Source of the DNA: Staphylospora marina
Lineage (GTDB): Bacteria > Bacillota > Bacilli > Thermoactinomycetales > Thermoactinomycetaceae
Reading direction: 5' to 3'
Length of the DNA: 64,000 nt
Assembly (NCBI RefSeq): GCF_003856495.1
Contig: NZ_CP034118.1
Location: 1,530,001-1,594,000 of the forward strand
Position numbers and translations under genes: made by a program. This document shows positions 32,526 through 42,385 of this stretch, in pieces (position 1 is the stretch's first letter; every line of letters starts with the position of its first letter). The notes beneath the pieces are model-generated. The model saw only the letters and a list, made by a program, of their open reading frames with translations, was not told where the DNA came from and made no database searches.

Positions 32526-34904
32526 TCAGGATTGCGCCGGAAGCTCTTTTACGGAGCCGCCGACTTCCTCCACATCCACCAGATCCCGCGGAACCCCTTT
32601 CACAAACGGGTTCGGTTCTCCGGGACAAAACAGGTGAAGCTCATGCATGGCCCGGGTGCAGGTGGTGTAAAACAGCTTCCGGTCCCTTTCTTCGCCGTAC
32701 GCTTTCCTGGAAGCATCCCACACGATGACGGCATCAAATTCGATCCCTTTGGCCAGATAGGAGGGGATGACGAGAGCCCCTTTGTCAAAAGATGCCGTCT
32801 CTGCGGTGATCCGTTTGACGGGAATTCTTTCCCGCAGCGCTTCGCAGGCCTCATGGCATTCCCGGGCCGTTTTGCAAATGACCGCCACTGTTCCGTGCCC
32901 TGCCGCCAAGAGCTCCCGGATCCGGCCGGCCACCAGGTCCGGAAGCGATGAACGTTCTTTCAGGACCGTCAGTTTCGGCTTGGCGCCTTCCCGGTTGAAC
33001 GGCTCGATGTTCTCACCGTCCGGGATCAGTTTGCGGGTGAACTCCACGATGGGACGGGTGGAGCGATAGCTTTTGCTGAGCACGAATGTTTCCACCGAAT
33101 CCTCATTGAACAGCCGGGGAAGAGCGGCGAAGATGTCCTGTTCCGCGGAGTGGGCGAAAATGGCTTGGTTGAAATCCCCCAGCACCGTGATTCGGGCCCG
33201 CGGATACAGCCGGCGGATGAACGCGAACTGAAACGGGGAATAATCCTGAGCTTCGTCGATCAACACGTGCCGGATGGTGTTGTCGATTTCCGTTCCTTCA
33301 ATGCGCTCCGTCAGGTACAAAAACGGGGTGGCATCCTCGGCGGACAAAAAGCGGTTATCCAGTCGCTTCAGCGTCTCCCGGCAAATGTCCGCCCAATGTT
33401 CGGGCAGCTCGCCTCCGTCGGTCAGCCGGGCGGCCCGCCGTGGTGACTCAAACAGTCGTCGGTACACCTTGAGCGTGTCCACGAAGCGAAGATTCCTCAC
33501 CTGGCGGCGCACCGGTTTCATCGCCCGACTGACGACAATGTCCGCCAGAACGTCACGCTGACGCAGGTAGCCGTCCCGTCCGGCGGATTTCTCCTGAGAC
33601 CGAAGGCGCCGATCCCCTTTCAGGTATGTTTCCGCATCGAGGTATTGGATCTCTTCATCCACCCAATCTTTCTTCTTCTCCTCCTCCGCCCGTTCATCCA
33701 ATTTGGCGAGGATCCACTCCGCCAATTGACGGATCCGGTTTTCCAGCCTGGTTTCAGGGGCGGTCACGCGGAACTGCTTCAGGATCTCCGCGGCCGTCAC
33801 GATCGACTCTTCCCGGAAGCGGACATCCCGGAAAACCAACCCTTCCCTGCCCAACTCTTCAAGATAACGGTCCAACAGCTTCATGAACGCGGGGGAAGCC
33901 TTGTACCGAATGGCGGCGATCCGCGTCTTGTTCTTCTCTCCGTCGCTTGTCAGCACTTCTTCCATCTGGGCGAGCGGATCTTCCAGCCGATACTTGTCTC
34001 CCAATCTCTGTTCCAGCAGCTCCCGGAACGTCAGCTGCTTCGTGTTTTCTTCGCCCAACTCGGGAAGCACCGTACTGATGTAAGCGTTGAACATCGGGTT
34101 GGGGGAGAACAGCACGATCTGATCGGCCGTGAGACTTCCCCGATACCGGTACAACAGCCACGCCACCCGTTGCAAGGCGGTGGATGTCTTGCCGCTGCCG
34201 GCCGCTCCCTGAACGATGAGCAGACGGGCCCGCTCGCTGCGGATGATCCGGTTCTGTTCTTTCTGGATGGTGGACACGATGTTTTTCATCCGGACATCCG
34301 ACTGCCGGCCCAGCACTTCCTGCAACAGTTCATCCCCGATCGTCACGCCGGTGTCAAACAGGCTGACGATCTTGCCGGAGCGGATCACATACTGCCGTTT
34401 CAACTTCAACTCCCCGCTCACCGTACCGCCCGGCGTCGTGAAACTCACCGGACCGGGCGCGGCGTCGTAATACAGGCTGGAGATGGGAGCTCTCCAATCA
34501 TACACGAGAAATTCGTCGGTTTCTTCGTCGCGGAAGGAAGAGATGCCCAAATAGATCCGTTCCGTTTCCGTTTCGCCGCTTTCCCGGAAATCAATGCGGC
34601 CGAACCAGGGAGAGCGCTTCATCCTGGACAAAACATTCCTTTCCTTGTCCGCGCTTCGGAATCCCCTCTCCCTTTCGGCCAACACTTCGGCCTGCTGCTT
34701 GATGCTGGCGGCGGTCTCCAGCGCATCGTCCGGATCCTCCAGGTTGACGGTCACGTCATCCCAGAAATGACGCCGAATGTCGACGATTTCTTCCTTGAGC
34801 CCTCCCGCTCTTCGCTCCAGTTCGGCCATGCGCTCCCCGATTTTCCGGGTGACTTCGTCCACCCTTTGCTGTTCCTTTTCCCATTCCTCTCGTGTCACGC
34901 TCAT
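32526..34904 (-). CDS. helD: HelD-type RNA polymerase recycling ATPase (UvrD-like helicase fold)
   Basis: A 792-residue SF1-type ATPase. It begins with a long charged coiled-coil arm (residues 3-90), the part that in HelD enters the polymerase secondary channel. Motif I is QGAAGSGKTSTALQRVAW, motif II is VLIDEAQDYSPFQF, and late motifs include LSKSYRSTRPI and KGIEFDAVIVW. HelD removes stalled RNA polymerase from DNA using ATP. A strong plus-strand promoter starts 35 bases upstream of its ATG and fires divergently. The length is the usual one for the family. Confidence 0.92.
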   Translation of the reverse strand: MSVTREEWEKEQQRVDEVTRKIGERMAELERRAGGLKEEIVDIRRHFWDDVTVNLEDPDDALETAASIKQQAEVLAERERGFRSADKERNVLSRMKRSPWFGRIDFRESGETETERIYLGISSFRDEETDEFLVYDWRAPISSLYYDAAPGPVSFTTPGGTVSGELKLKRQYVIRSGKIVSLFDTGVTIGDELLQEVLGRQSDVRMKNIVSTIQKEQNRIIRSERARLLIVQGAAGSGKTSTALQRVAWLLYRYRGSLTADQIVLFSPNPMFNAYISTVLPELGEENTKQLTFRELLEQRLGDKYRLEDPLAQMEEVLTSDGEKNKTRIAAIRYKASPAFMKLLDRYLEELGREGLVFRDVRFREESIVTAAEILKQFRVTAPETRLENRIRQLAEWILAKLDERAEEEKKKDWVDEEIQYLDAETYLKGDRRLRSQEKSAGRDGYLRQRDVLADIVVSRAMKPVRRQVRNLRFVDTLKVYRRLFESPRRAARLTDGGELPEHWADICRETLKRLDNRFLSAEDATPFLYLTERIEGTEIDNTIRHVLIDEAQDYSPFQFAFIRRLYPRARITVLGDFNQAIFAHSAEQDIFAALPRLFNEDSVETFVLSKSYRSTRPIVEFTRKLIPDGENIEPFNREGAKPKLTVLKERSSLPDLVAGRIRELLAAGHGTVAVICKTARECHEACEALRERIPVKRITAETASFDKGALVIPSYLAKGIEFDAVIVWDASRKAYGEERDRKLFYTTCTRAMHELHLFCPGEPNPFVKGVPRDLVDVEEVGGSVKELPAQS

Positions 34905-34938
34905 GTTCCGTCCTCCTCGATTTTTTGCGAATCAATCC

Positions 34939-34967
34939 TTGACAACAAAACCCGAAAGTGATAGTAT
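34939..34967 (+). promoter_or_regulatory. Strong promoter with extended -10, no gene downstream
   Basis: TTGACA (34939-34944), a 17-base spacer and TAGTAT (34962-34967) with a TG extension. It points away from helD into a short region ending in a terminator. Confidence 0.75.
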
Positions 34968-34973
34968 ATAATT

Positions 34974-35103
34974 GGGTATATTTTATTTATTGTTAGTTCT
35001 TCTGATTGCACACTTCAGGATATCACATTTTTTCTCGCATTGCAATTTCCGTGAACAACAACCCCCGGGCAACGGAGAATCCGTTCGTCGCCCGGGGTTT
35101 TTT
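34974..35103 (+). ncRNA. Candidate small RNA between helD and the beta-helix gene
   Basis: A well-formed promoter and an intrinsic terminator (CCCCGGGC with GCCCGGGG, then six T; the loop contains a further AACGGA/TCCGTT stem) delimit about 130 bases with no conserved reading frame. Both neighbouring genes are on the other strand, so the terminator cannot simply serve a plus-strand gene. A small regulatory RNA, or antisense to the 3' end of the beta-helix mRNA, is possible. Confidence 0.5.
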
Positions 35104-37460
35104 CATGTGCACCACCATTTGTTGCTCCGCCACACCAACCATGCCGTCCGCCTGTCGGGTGAAAAACGGATGTTCGTCTCGCCTCCGTCTCCGAACAGAT
35201 TGGGGGAGCGAAGTTCGAACCGGCATCCGTACGGATTGACAAGCCGGATCGTTTGCCCTTCCACGATCCCGTCCGGGAGTGCACCGTCCCCCGAATCACG
35301 GATTTTCGGCCCGAACATCCATGTTCCCCCCGGCGCCTTCAGCAGCAAATCCTCCCATGTCAGCGTCCATCCCGCACACGTGGCTTCGGTCTTTGAAGAC
35401 AGATCGGAACGGATTCCGCAAAGACGTCCGTTCAGGGCGCATCCTTTTTCCGGTCGCGGAGGCGTCTGGAAAAACCGGACGTCCGGAGAGCGGGTGACGG
35501 AAACGTCTTCGATGACCAGATCGCTCCATGTTCCGCCGCTTCCTTCCATGACAAAAGATGCCAGCCGATCCGCGTCCACTCCCCGAACCGTGAGTCGTCT
35601 CCCCCTGCCTCCCGCGGAAAACAGGGCCGACCGACAATGGCGGAAGCTTGCTCTCTCCAGGACAATCCTTGCAGCCGGGTCCGTTTCCTTGATCGGAGCG
35701 GGGGTCCACATCATGACGCCCCGTCTCAGTCCTTCCGCCTTCAGGTCCCGGATCCTCACCTCACTGCGAACCGGCAGGCAGCGAACGGCTCCGTTGTCCC
35801 GCGTTGTTGGACACTCCTCTCCCGTTCCGCACCATGCCCGGAATCCCCGCACAACGGCTCCCCGGACGGGGGCCTTGAACCAGACTCCGTACCCGTAACA
35901 GACGGGACTTGCCGGATCCACCATCCGTTGCCACTCGCAGTCCAGTATGCGAATGTTGTGGTGGGTCAGCTTCAACGGATCGCTGACCCCCTGACATTCC
36001 AGCACAAACCCGGAGGAACGGCATTGCAGCGCCTTGCAGCTTTTCACCGTCAAGTCCGAGCACCATCCGTTGTGACACAGGAGAAAGGACGGAAACCGGT
36101 CCTCATGAGTCACCACGTTTTCCACCCGCGCATCAAACGTCCCTTCCAGATCGATGGTGTGACGCATGGCGATGCCGATTCCGTCACGGATCACCACGCC
36201 GCAGACGCCTCCGTAGCACTGGATGCCGTACCCCTGTCCCGATCCGATCACCTGGGGGTGTTCCACCTGAAAATGTTCCACCCGCACATGCATCGCTTTG
36301 CGCAAAAATACACCGGCCATTGCCCCGCGGCTCCAGTGAAACCCTTTCAGCGTGAAGTCGCGCATTCCTTCGACGTGGATTCCGAAGCCCCTCCTGGAGC
36401 CCTCCTTCAAGCGGCAACGCAGGTTGTGAATGCTGACGCGTTCCAGCGGCCACACTTTGCAGACGTTGTTGCCGACGGGGGAAGGCTGTTTCGGCAACCG
36501 GACAAACCCGGCCAATACCAGCACCGTGGCGGCATCCCGGAAACCGGCGTGACGGAATCTCGCCTCCCGGACTTCCCCGTCAAGCGAACGGCCCCCCACA
36601 CAGATCCAGGCCCGCACGGCTCCGTTCGGCGCTTGCACGTTTGCCCGTTCCAGCCTCGCCCACTCCCCGGTTCCCCGCTCGGCCACGAGGATTCTGCCCA
36701 GCTCCCTGCCGGTGCGGCTCAGCCAGATGAGGGAAAGCTCCCCGCGAACGGACGGTCCTCCCTTGAAGCAAGCGGTCAGACAATAAAATCGTTGCGGTGT
36801 CACCTTCACTTCCTGCCACAGAAAAACCGGATCACCGCCTGCCGGTACCCGGATGCATTGGCACTTTTCCCGTTGATCCATGAAACACCGAACCCCGTCT
36901 CCTCCGGCAACCGCCCACGCATCGGCCACCCCGTCGCCGTTCGAATCGGTGTTGAGCTCCGCCCCGGACAAGCATTCCGGATGCATCGGAAAGAGGGTTT
37001 CCACCTCATGAACTTCCGTGTTCACGTCCTTCATTCCGTCTTTTTCACGCACCGTGTCATCCGTGAGCACAATCATGTCACCGGGGCCGATGTCATCCGG
37101 ACGCGTCCGAAGCACCAGCCGCCGGTCATGACGAGCGGCCGGTTCCGACAGCGAATGCCGTTGCCGGGAAACGCGTCCCTCATACTTGATGATGTGATCC
37201 GGATCGGTCCCAACGGATTCAATGGTCGCGCTTCCCTCGAACCGCAGATGGATCGCTTTGCGGATCGTGATGTTTTGCGCCTCGTACCAACCGTCCGGCA
37301 CCACCAGCGTATCCCCGTCCCGAAGTTCTTCGATCGCCCGGAGGAACCTGCCCGTGTCATCCGTTTCACCGGGCAAACGGGGAAACGCATCGAGCCGGAC
37401 GGTTCGGGGAATCCGGCGAGCACCGTCCGGATTTGTTCCGGAGAATCGTCCGCTGTTCAT
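35103..37460 (-). CDS. Large right-handed beta-helix (pectate-lyase-like) protein
   Basis: A 785-residue protein without a signal peptide. It starts with a pectate-lyase-3-like cap (DDTGRFLRAIEELRDGDTLVVPDGWYEAQNITIRKAIHLRFEG). A Ca-binding-like motif DSNGDGVADAW near residue 165 precedes a carbohydrate-binding-like beta-sandwich, and from about residue 330 come repeated short strands with RGFGIHVEGMRDFTLKGF and VVTHEDRFPSFLLCHNGWC. The C-terminal 60 residues mention LVNPYGCRFELRSPNLF and NKWWCT, as in phage tail-fibre or spike tails. It may be a phage-derived or surface polysaccharide-acting protein; the substrate is unknown. Confidence 0.75.
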   Translation of the reverse strand: MNSGRFSGTNPDGARRIPRTVRLDAFPRLPGETDDTGRFLRAIEELRDGDTLVVPDGWYEAQNITIRKAIHLRFEGSATIESVGTDPDHIIKYEGRVSRQRHSLSEPAARHDRRLVLRTRPDDIGPGDMIVLTDDTVREKDGMKDVNTEVHEVETLFPMHPECLSGAELNTDSNGDGVADAWAVAGGDGVRCFMDQREKCQCIRVPAGGDPVFLWQEVKVTPQRFYCLTACFKGGPSVRGELSLIWLSRTGRELGRILVAERGTGEWARLERANVQAPNGAVRAWICVGGRSLDGEVREARFRHAGFRDAATVLVLAGFVRLPKQPSPVGNNVCKVWPLERVSIHNLRCRLKEGSRRGFGIHVEGMRDFTLKGFHWSRGAMAGVFLRKAMHVRVEHFQVEHPQVIGSGQGYGIQCYGGVCGVVIRDGIGIAMRHTIDLEGTFDARVENVVTHEDRFPSFLLCHNGWCSDLTVKSCKALQCRSSGFVLECQGVSDPLKLTHHNIRILDCEWQRMVDPASPVCYGYGVWFKAPVRGAVVRGFRAWCGTGEECPTTRDNGAVRCLPVRSEVRIRDLKAEGLRRGVMMWTPAPIKETDPAARIVLERASFRHCRSALFSAGGRGRRLTVRGVDADRLASFVMEGSGGTWSDLVIEDVSVTRSPDVRFFQTPPRPEKGCALNGRLCGIRSDLSSKTEATCAGWTLTWEDLLLKAPGGTWMFGPKIRDSGDGALPDGIVEGQTIRLVNPYGCRFELRSPNLFGDGGETNIRFSPDRRTAWLVWRSNKWWCT

Positions 37461-37576
37461 CGCTCCATCCCCCGCTCTCACTCATGATTCGGGCTGATGC
37501 TGCCATGATATGCGAAATCGGGGGCAGATGCCCGGCATTTCCGTTCACCGGACACAGGCCCCCGATTCATGCGGAT

Positions 37577-38266
37577 TCATCCCAATGGATTCAAAACAGC
37601 GACAAGCTCCGGCAAGCGTCGAATGACCGGACAGGAAACCCGCGTTTCCATGATGCCGAGCGGATCATACAGCACACCGCGAATGCCGGCGACACGCGCT
37701 CCCAAGATGTCGGCCGCGTAGATGTCCCCGACGTGGACGGCTTCGTCAGGACGGATTCTCAGCTTCCGACATGCCACGTGAAAGATCCGGGGATCCGGTT
37801 TGCGAACTCCCGTTTTTCCCGAATCGACCACGGCATCGATCCAGCGGTGCATCCTGAGCTTTTCGAGGGCGCGCTCCAGGCTGCCGTCCCAGTTGGAAAC
37901 GACCGCCACGTTCAGGCCGGCCCGTTTCAGCCGTTGAAGCAGCCAAATCGCCCCCGGTTCCGGACGAAGCTTCTTCGGCAACTTGCGGGCGGTGATCGAA
38001 AGCGCCCATGCCTTCGCCTCCGTATCCGGAATGCCGGCCGCTTTCAATCCGATCCGCAGATTGTCCGTGAATGAAGCCTTTTTCCCCTGAAGACGGGTTT
38101 GCTGAAAATGGAGTTCCATCGCCCGGGCTCCTTCGGACCAAGCCAGCGGACGTGCGGCCAATTTGGGAGCAAACAGCCGGCAGGCGTGGCGAAGCAAATC
38201 CTCTTTGGACACTCCGTACGAACGGATGAGGGTGTGACCGGCGTCAAAAAATACGGCCCGAATCAT
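37577..38266 (-). CDS. HAD-superfamily hydrolase-like protein
   Basis: A 229-residue protein with motif I FFDAGHTL (the nucleophile Asp 8 is present, but the second Asp of DxDxT is Gly, as in some HAD subgroups), motif II NVAVVSNWDGS, motif III K in DSGKTGVRKPD and motif IV VGDIYAADILGA. A helical cap lies between motifs I and II. Loss of the second Asp makes ordinary phosphatase activity doubtful, although dehalogenase or other HAD chemistry remains possible. Not in an obvious operon. Confidence 0.85.
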   Translation of the reverse strand: MIRAVFFDAGHTLIRSYGVSKEDLLRHACRLFAPKLAARPLAWSEGARAMELHFQQTRLQGKKASFTDNLRIGLKAAGIPDTEAKAWALSITARKLPKKLRPEPGAIWLLQRLKRAGLNVAVVSNWDGSLERALEKLRMHRWIDAVVDSGKTGVRKPDPRIFHVACRKLRIRPDEAVHVGDIYAADILGARVAGIRGVLYDPLGIMETRVSCPVIRRLPELVAVLNPLG

Positions 38267-38329
38267 GTCAGCCTCCCGCGGTTTGTCTTTCGGTATTCAC
38301 CGGATTTCCGGCTTTTTCCCGATCTATAC

Positions 38330-38692
38330 TCAAAATGCCCCGGGAATGTGCTCCACGTGCAACACTTCGAGATTCCGATCAACCCGTACAGACACGACGT
38401 CAAAACGGACGGGCCGGTCATGCAGCCGGTGCATCTGCAAATACTGAGCCGCCAGGCGTCGGACTTTTCGCTGCTTGTTCAGGTCCACGGACTGGAATCC
38501 GTGTCCGAAACGGTCTCCGCCGGTAGTCCGGACCTCCACGAAGACCAGCGTGTCTCCGTCGACGGCCACGAGATCCAACTCTCCCAATCGGGAGGACCAG
38601 TTTCTGTCCAGAATATTCAGTCCTTTTCGGCTGAGGAATCGGGCGGCCGCTTCTTCTCCCGCCCGCCCCGTCGCTTTCCGGCGGTCCGTCAT
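38330..38692 (-). CDS. yraN: YraN/UPF0102-family endonuclease-like protein
   Basis: A 120-residue protein with the family core GRAGEEAAARFLSRKGLNILDRNW, GELDLVAVDGDTLVFVEVR and a basic C-terminal region. The DxxxxxxxxxVEVR arrangement resembles the PD-(D/E)XK nuclease fold; the biological role is not established. Its start overlaps the rnhB stop by four bases (ATGA), the usual rnhB-yraN pairing. Confidence 0.93.
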   Translation of the reverse strand: MTDRRKATGRAGEEAAARFLSRKGLNILDRNWSSRLGELDLVAVDGDTLVFVEVRTTGGDRFGHGFQSVDLNKQRKVRRLAAQYLQMHRLHDRPVRFDVVSVRVDRNLEVLHVEHIPGAF

Positions 38693-39507
38693 TCACGGTC
38701 TCCTCCTTCGACGATCGGCAGGGACAACTGAACGCTTTCCAGTTCGCGGACCGGCGCGAAGCTTCGCCGATGGATCGGAGTGATCCCGTACCGCTTGAGT
38801 GCTTCCAGATGGTCGGGCGTGCCGTATCCCTTGTGCCGATCAAAACCGTATTCCGGGTATTGCCGGGCCGCATGATCCATCCATTCGTCGCGGACGGTCT
38901 TGGCGACGACCGACGCCGCGGCGATGGAATGGCTGAGCGCGTCCCCCTTGATGATTCCCTGTTGGGGAAACGGAATGTCGGGAATGGTCACGGCATCGGC
39001 CAACACCGCATCCGGCGCCGGATCCAATCCAGACAAAGCCATGCGCATGGCCATGTACGTGGCTTGCAAAATATTGACCCGGTCGATCGTTTGAGCATCC
39101 ACCATGCCGACTCCGACGGCAAGCGCCTCCCGCTCGATCCTCTCCCGCAGTTCGGCTCTCTCCGCCGGGCTCAATTGTTTGGAATCGTTGAGACCCTCCG
39201 GATCGAAATCCTCCGGCAAGATGACGGCCGCCGCCACCACCGGTCCGGCCAACGGTCCCCGGCCGGCCTCATCCACGCCGGCAATCCGGACACAGCCTTT
39301 TGCTCGCCACTCCCGTTCATGTTTCCACATGAGATCCAGGCGTTCCCGTTCCTTCCGTTCGCGCTCCCTTGCGCGAAGCCACGCCTGCGCGAGCTTGCGA
39401 ACCCCGGCGCGCGAATCCTCCAGGAGTTTTCTCACCGCTTCTTCGGAAACGTCCGGCTGACGGATCCATGCGCGGATTTCATTGATCGTTCCCGTGTTCC
39501 GCTCCAC
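38689..39507 (-). CDS. rnhB: Ribonuclease HII
   Basis: A 272-residue enzyme that removes ribonucleotides from DNA-RNA hybrids. The catalytic signature [20 protein letters not shown] is intact, with the second acidic cluster in [10 protein letters not shown]. About 70 N-terminal residues form a charged helical extension as in Bacillus RnhB. I prefer the GTG that follows GGAGGGG; an ATG six codons upstream would overlap rbgA by 47 bases instead of 29. Confidence 0.95.
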   Translation of the reverse strand: MERNTGTINEIRAWIRQPDVSEEAVRKLLEDSRAGVRKLAQAWLRARERERKERERLDLMWKHEREWRAKGCVRIAGVDEAGRGPLAGPVVAAAVILPEDFDPEGLNDSKQLSPAERAELRERIEREALAVGVGMVDAQTIDRVNILQATYMAMRMALSGLDPAPDAVLADAVTIPDIPFPQQGIIKGDALSHSIAAASVVAKTVRDEWMDHAARQYPEYGFDRHKGYGTPDHLEALKRYGITPIHRRSFAPVRELESVQLSLPIVEGGDRE

Positions 39508-40378
39508 TTGCTTCCCCTCCGCCATCCGTCCAGTCTTCCGGCAGTTCCAGGGAAATCCGGCCGATCCGTCCCGAGCGAATCTCCCGGACGATCAGCTCGG
39601 CGGCTTTCTCCACATCCACTTCACCGCCGCGCACCAGACAGCCCCTCTTCCGGCCGATCTCCTCGAGCAACGTTTCCGGTGATGTCGCGGAATCTTTCAG
39701 CTTGAACCGCTCTTCCAGCATGCGCGGATATCGCTTTTTCAAAAACGACAATATGTACAAGGCGACATCATACAGCGGCAGGATTTCTTCCTTGATGGCA
39801 CCGCTGGCGGCCAGTCGGAAGCCCACTTCCGGATCTTCAAACTTGGGCCACAAAATGCCGGGAGTGTCGAGCAGTTCCATTGATTGTCCGACGCGAATCC
39901 ATTGCTGGGCGCGCGTCACCCCCGGACGGTCTCCGGTCACGGCCGCGCTGCGTCCCGCCAAGCGATTGATCAGGGAGGACTTGCCGACATTGGGAATGCC
40001 GATCACCATCGCCCGAAACTTCCGGGATTGAATCCCTTTGCTCCGCCTCTTCTCGAACAAGGGTTGAAGCACCCGCTCACAGGCGGGAACGATGCGGGAA
40101 ACCCCTTTTCCCGTCTGGGCATCCACCGGAAGCACTTCCAGTCCCCGCTCCCTGAAATGGCGAATCCACGTTTCATTCGCCCGTTCGTCGGCCAAATCGC
40201 ACTTGGTGAGAAGAATCAATCGCCGTTTTCCGCCCACGATCTGATCCATCATCGGGTTCCGGCTGGACAGGGGAAGGCGCGCGTCCAGCAATTCGAACAC
40301 GATATCCACCAGTTTCAGCTTTTCTTCCACTTGCCGTCGGGCCTTGGCCATGTGGCCCGGAAACCATTGGATTGTCAT
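39479..40378 (-). CDS. rbgA: Ribosome biogenesis GTPase RbgA
   Basis: A 299-residue circularly permuted GTPase needed for late assembly of the 50S subunit. The permuted order is visible: G4 [10 protein letters not shown] comes first, then G1 [12 protein letters not shown] and G3 LDTPGILWP. It starts [21 protein letters not shown], the family N-terminus, after a GGAGG site. The C-terminus overlaps rnhB. Confidence 0.96.
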   Translation of the reverse strand: MTIQWFPGHMAKARRQVEEKLKLVDIVFELLDARLPLSSRNPMMDQIVGGKRRLILLTKCDLADERANETWIRHFRERGLEVLPVDAQTGKGVSRIVPACERVLQPLFEKRRSKGIQSRKFRAMVIGIPNVGKSSLINRLAGRSAAVTGDRPGVTRAQQWIRVGQSMELLDTPGILWPKFEDPEVGFRLAASGAIKEEILPLYDVALYILSFLKKRYPRMLEERFKLKDSATSPETLLEEIGRKRGCLVRGGEVDVEKAAELIVREIRSGRIGRISLELPEDWTDGGGEASGAEHGNDQ

Positions 40379-40532
40379 GAAACCATTCCTCCGCTCCGGC
40401 ATCGAAAAAATCTGTCCAACAAGGAGAAAAGAGCTTGCCTGACCCGTCCCCGGAATCCAATAGGCGCCTTTGTAAGCGCCGCTGCTGCCGGACTGGAGTC
40501 ATGCAAACCCTTTCGTGGCCCGTGAGCATGGG

Positions 40533-41078
40533 TCACCACAACAGCTTCAGATCCTTGAGCGGCCAGTAGATGAGCTCGGCTCGTCCCACGATCCGGTCTA
40601 TCTTGACAGGTCCGAATTCACGGCTGTCATAGCTTTCCGGACGGTTGTCCCCCAAGACGAACACCTCTCCCGGTTTGACGGTCCATTGCCGGAAATCCTT
40701 GGTGCGAATGTCTTCGGGGATGTACGGTTCGGACAAGGGTTCGCCGTTGATGAGCAACGAGTTGTTCTTGGCCTCCACCGTTTCTCCGGGAAGAGCGATC
40801 ACTCTCTTGATGTAATCCCTGCCTTCGGCCGACTGGAAGACCACCACTTCACCGCGCTCGGGTTCCCGGAACTTGTAAATCAGCTTGTTCACCAACACAA
40901 GATTTCCGGTGTACATCGTCCGTTCCATGGACGGTCCCGAAACATTGAACGGTTCAAACACGAACAGGCGAAGGAGGACGGCCAGAATCACGGCAATCAG
41001 GAAAGCATGAATCCATTCTCGCGATTTGACTTGCTTTTGTCGCCGCATGCGTTCAGATCGGGGGGGGAAACTGCTCAT
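40533..41078 (-). CDS. lepB: Type I signal peptidase
   Basis: A 181-residue membrane-anchored serine protease that removes signal peptides. One N-terminal span (about residues 22-40) is followed by the catalytic Ser 50 in SGPSMERTM, Lys 91 in DYIKRVIALPG, and the conserved LGDNRPES YDSREFG box. Start after GAGGAGGATCCC; a longer frame exists upstream without a site. It lies between rplS and rbgA as in Bacillus. Confidence 0.95.
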   Translation of the reverse strand: MSSFPPRSERMRRQKQVKSREWIHAFLIAVILAVLLRLFVFEPFNVSGPSMERTMYTGNLVLVNKLIYKFREPERGEVVVFQSAEGRDYIKRVIALPGETVEAKNNSLLINGEPLSEPYIPEDIRTKDFRQWTVKPGEVFVLGDNRPESYDSREFGPVKIDRIVGRAELIYWPLKDLKLLW

Positions 41079-41131
41079 GGGATCCTCCTCGAACGGGAAT
41101 CGGTCAGATTCCGTTACAGCGGATGCGACAA

Positions 41132-41155
41132 AAGGGCTTGTGTGACCAAGCCCTT
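41132..41155 (-). terminator. Terminator after rplS
   Basis: Arms AAGGGCTTG and CAAGCCCTT with TTTTG on the minus strand, just past the rplS stop, ending the rpsP-khpA-rimM-trmD-rplS unit. Confidence 0.8.
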
Positions 41156-41173
41156 CGGATCGCACCATATGGC

Positions 41174-41521
41174 TTATCTGTGAATTTCCTTGATGCGGGC
41201 AGCCTTGCCGCTGCGTTTGCGCAGGTAGAACAGCTTCGCACGGCGCACTTTACCGCGGCGGATCACTTCGATCTTGTCAATCCGCGGGGAATGCAACGGG
41301 AAAGTCCGTTCCACGCCCACACCATAGGAAACCTTGCGGACAGTGAAGGTTTCGGAGATTCCGCCTCCGCGACGCTGGATCACCACGCCTTCGAAAACCT
41401 GGATCCGTTCACGTTGTCCCTCTTTCACCTTCACGTGCACGCGGACGGTGTCCCCTGCACGGAACCGGGGCAGATCATTGCGGAGTTGTTCTTGGGTCAC
41501 TTCACGAATGATGTGATGCAT
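41174..41521 (-). CDS. rplS: 50S ribosomal protein L19
   Basis: A 115-residue ribosomal protein starting [14 protein letters not shown], with the signature [29 protein letters not shown] and the C-terminal [12 protein letters not shown]19 sits at the 30S-50S interface. Start after GGAGGGTACCAGGG; the upstream frame extension is untranslated leader. Confidence 0.97.
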   Translation of the reverse strand: MHHIIREVTQEQLRNDLPRFRAGDTVRVHVKVKEGQRERIQVFEGVVIQRRGGGISETFTVRKVSYGVGVERTFPLHSPRIDKIEVIRRGKVRRAKLFYLRKRSGKAARIKEIHR

Positions 41522-41626
41522 CCCTGGTACCCTCCTTTCGGGAGAAAATGTGGGTTGTTCCCGTTTTCCTTCCGTTCCCGTCAATTGGACGGGAAATATT
41601 GTAACACACGGTCTGATTGAAAACAA

Positions 41627-42385
41627 TCATCCGTCCGGTTCACCCGAACCCAACTTCCGCAGAAACTCCCGATCCTCGTCCGACAGGGGAGCGTTCTCCA
41701 ACAAGTCGGGCCTTCGCTCCCACGTGCGCCGAAGCGACTCCTGCCGGCGCCAGCGTTCAATCTTCGCATGGTGCCCGGACAGCAGGATGTCGGGAACTTT
41801 CCATCCCCGGAAATCGACGGGTCGGGTGTATTGCGGATATTCAAGGAGACTCGTGGAAAACGAGTCATCCACCGCCGAAGATTGGTTGCCGAGCACGCCG
41901 GGAATCAACCGGCTGACACTGTCAACGACCACCATGGCGGGCAATTCTCCACCGGTCAACACGTAATCCCCGATGGATATTTCCCCGGTGGCGAGATGCG
42001 TGCGGATGCGCTCGTCAAATCCTTCATAATGGCCGCAAATCAGCACAAGATGATCATGTTGGGCCAGTTCCTCTGCTTTTTTCTGCGTGAACGGTTCCCC
42101 TTGCGGGGACATCAGCAGAATCGGAGGTTTTTTCGGAAGATCTTTCAGCAGATCCTCCACGGCGGCAAAAATGGGCTCAGGTTTGAGCACCATCCCCCCG
42201 CCTCCTCCGTAAGGAGTGTCATCCACCGTGCGGTGCCGGTCGGTCGCATAATCCCTGAAGTTGACGAGTCTGGTTTCGATCAGACCCTTCTCACGGGCTT
42301 TGCGGATGATGCTGGACTCCATAAAGCCGACAAACATCTCCGGAAACAGGGTGAGGATATCGAAGCGGATCCGGGAAGCGGTCAT
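41627..42385 (-). CDS. trmD: tRNA (guanine-N1)-methyltransferase
   Basis: A 252-residue SPOUT enzyme that methylates G37 of tRNA to prevent frameshifting. The trefoil-knot motifs are [14 protein letters not shown] and [18 protein letters not shown], and [11 protein letters not shown] is at the N-terminus. Start overlaps the rimM stop in ATGA. Confidence 0.97.
   Translation of the reverse strand: MTASRIRFDILTLFPEMFVGFMESSIIRKAREKGLIETRLVNFRDYATDRHRTVDDTPYGGGGGMVLKPEPIFAAVEDLLKDLPKKPPILLMSPQGEPFTQKKAEELAQHDHLVLICGHYEGFDERIRTHLATGEISIGDYVLTGGELPAMVVVDSVSRLIPGVLGNQSSAVDDSFSTSLLEYPQYTRPVDFRGWKVPDILLSGHHAKIERWRRQESLRRTWERRPDLLENAPLSDEDREFLRKLGSGEPDG

Noticed and set aside
34972..35898. Long plus-strand frame starting in the candidate small RNA
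   Set aside because: It runs antisense through the beta-helix gene, has shadow-type composition (rich in P, R, H, S) and no ribosome-binding site.
35637..37487. 616-codon plus-strand frame opposite the beta-helix gene
   Set aside because: Antisense shadow; the minus-strand protein has coherent domain structure and this one does not.
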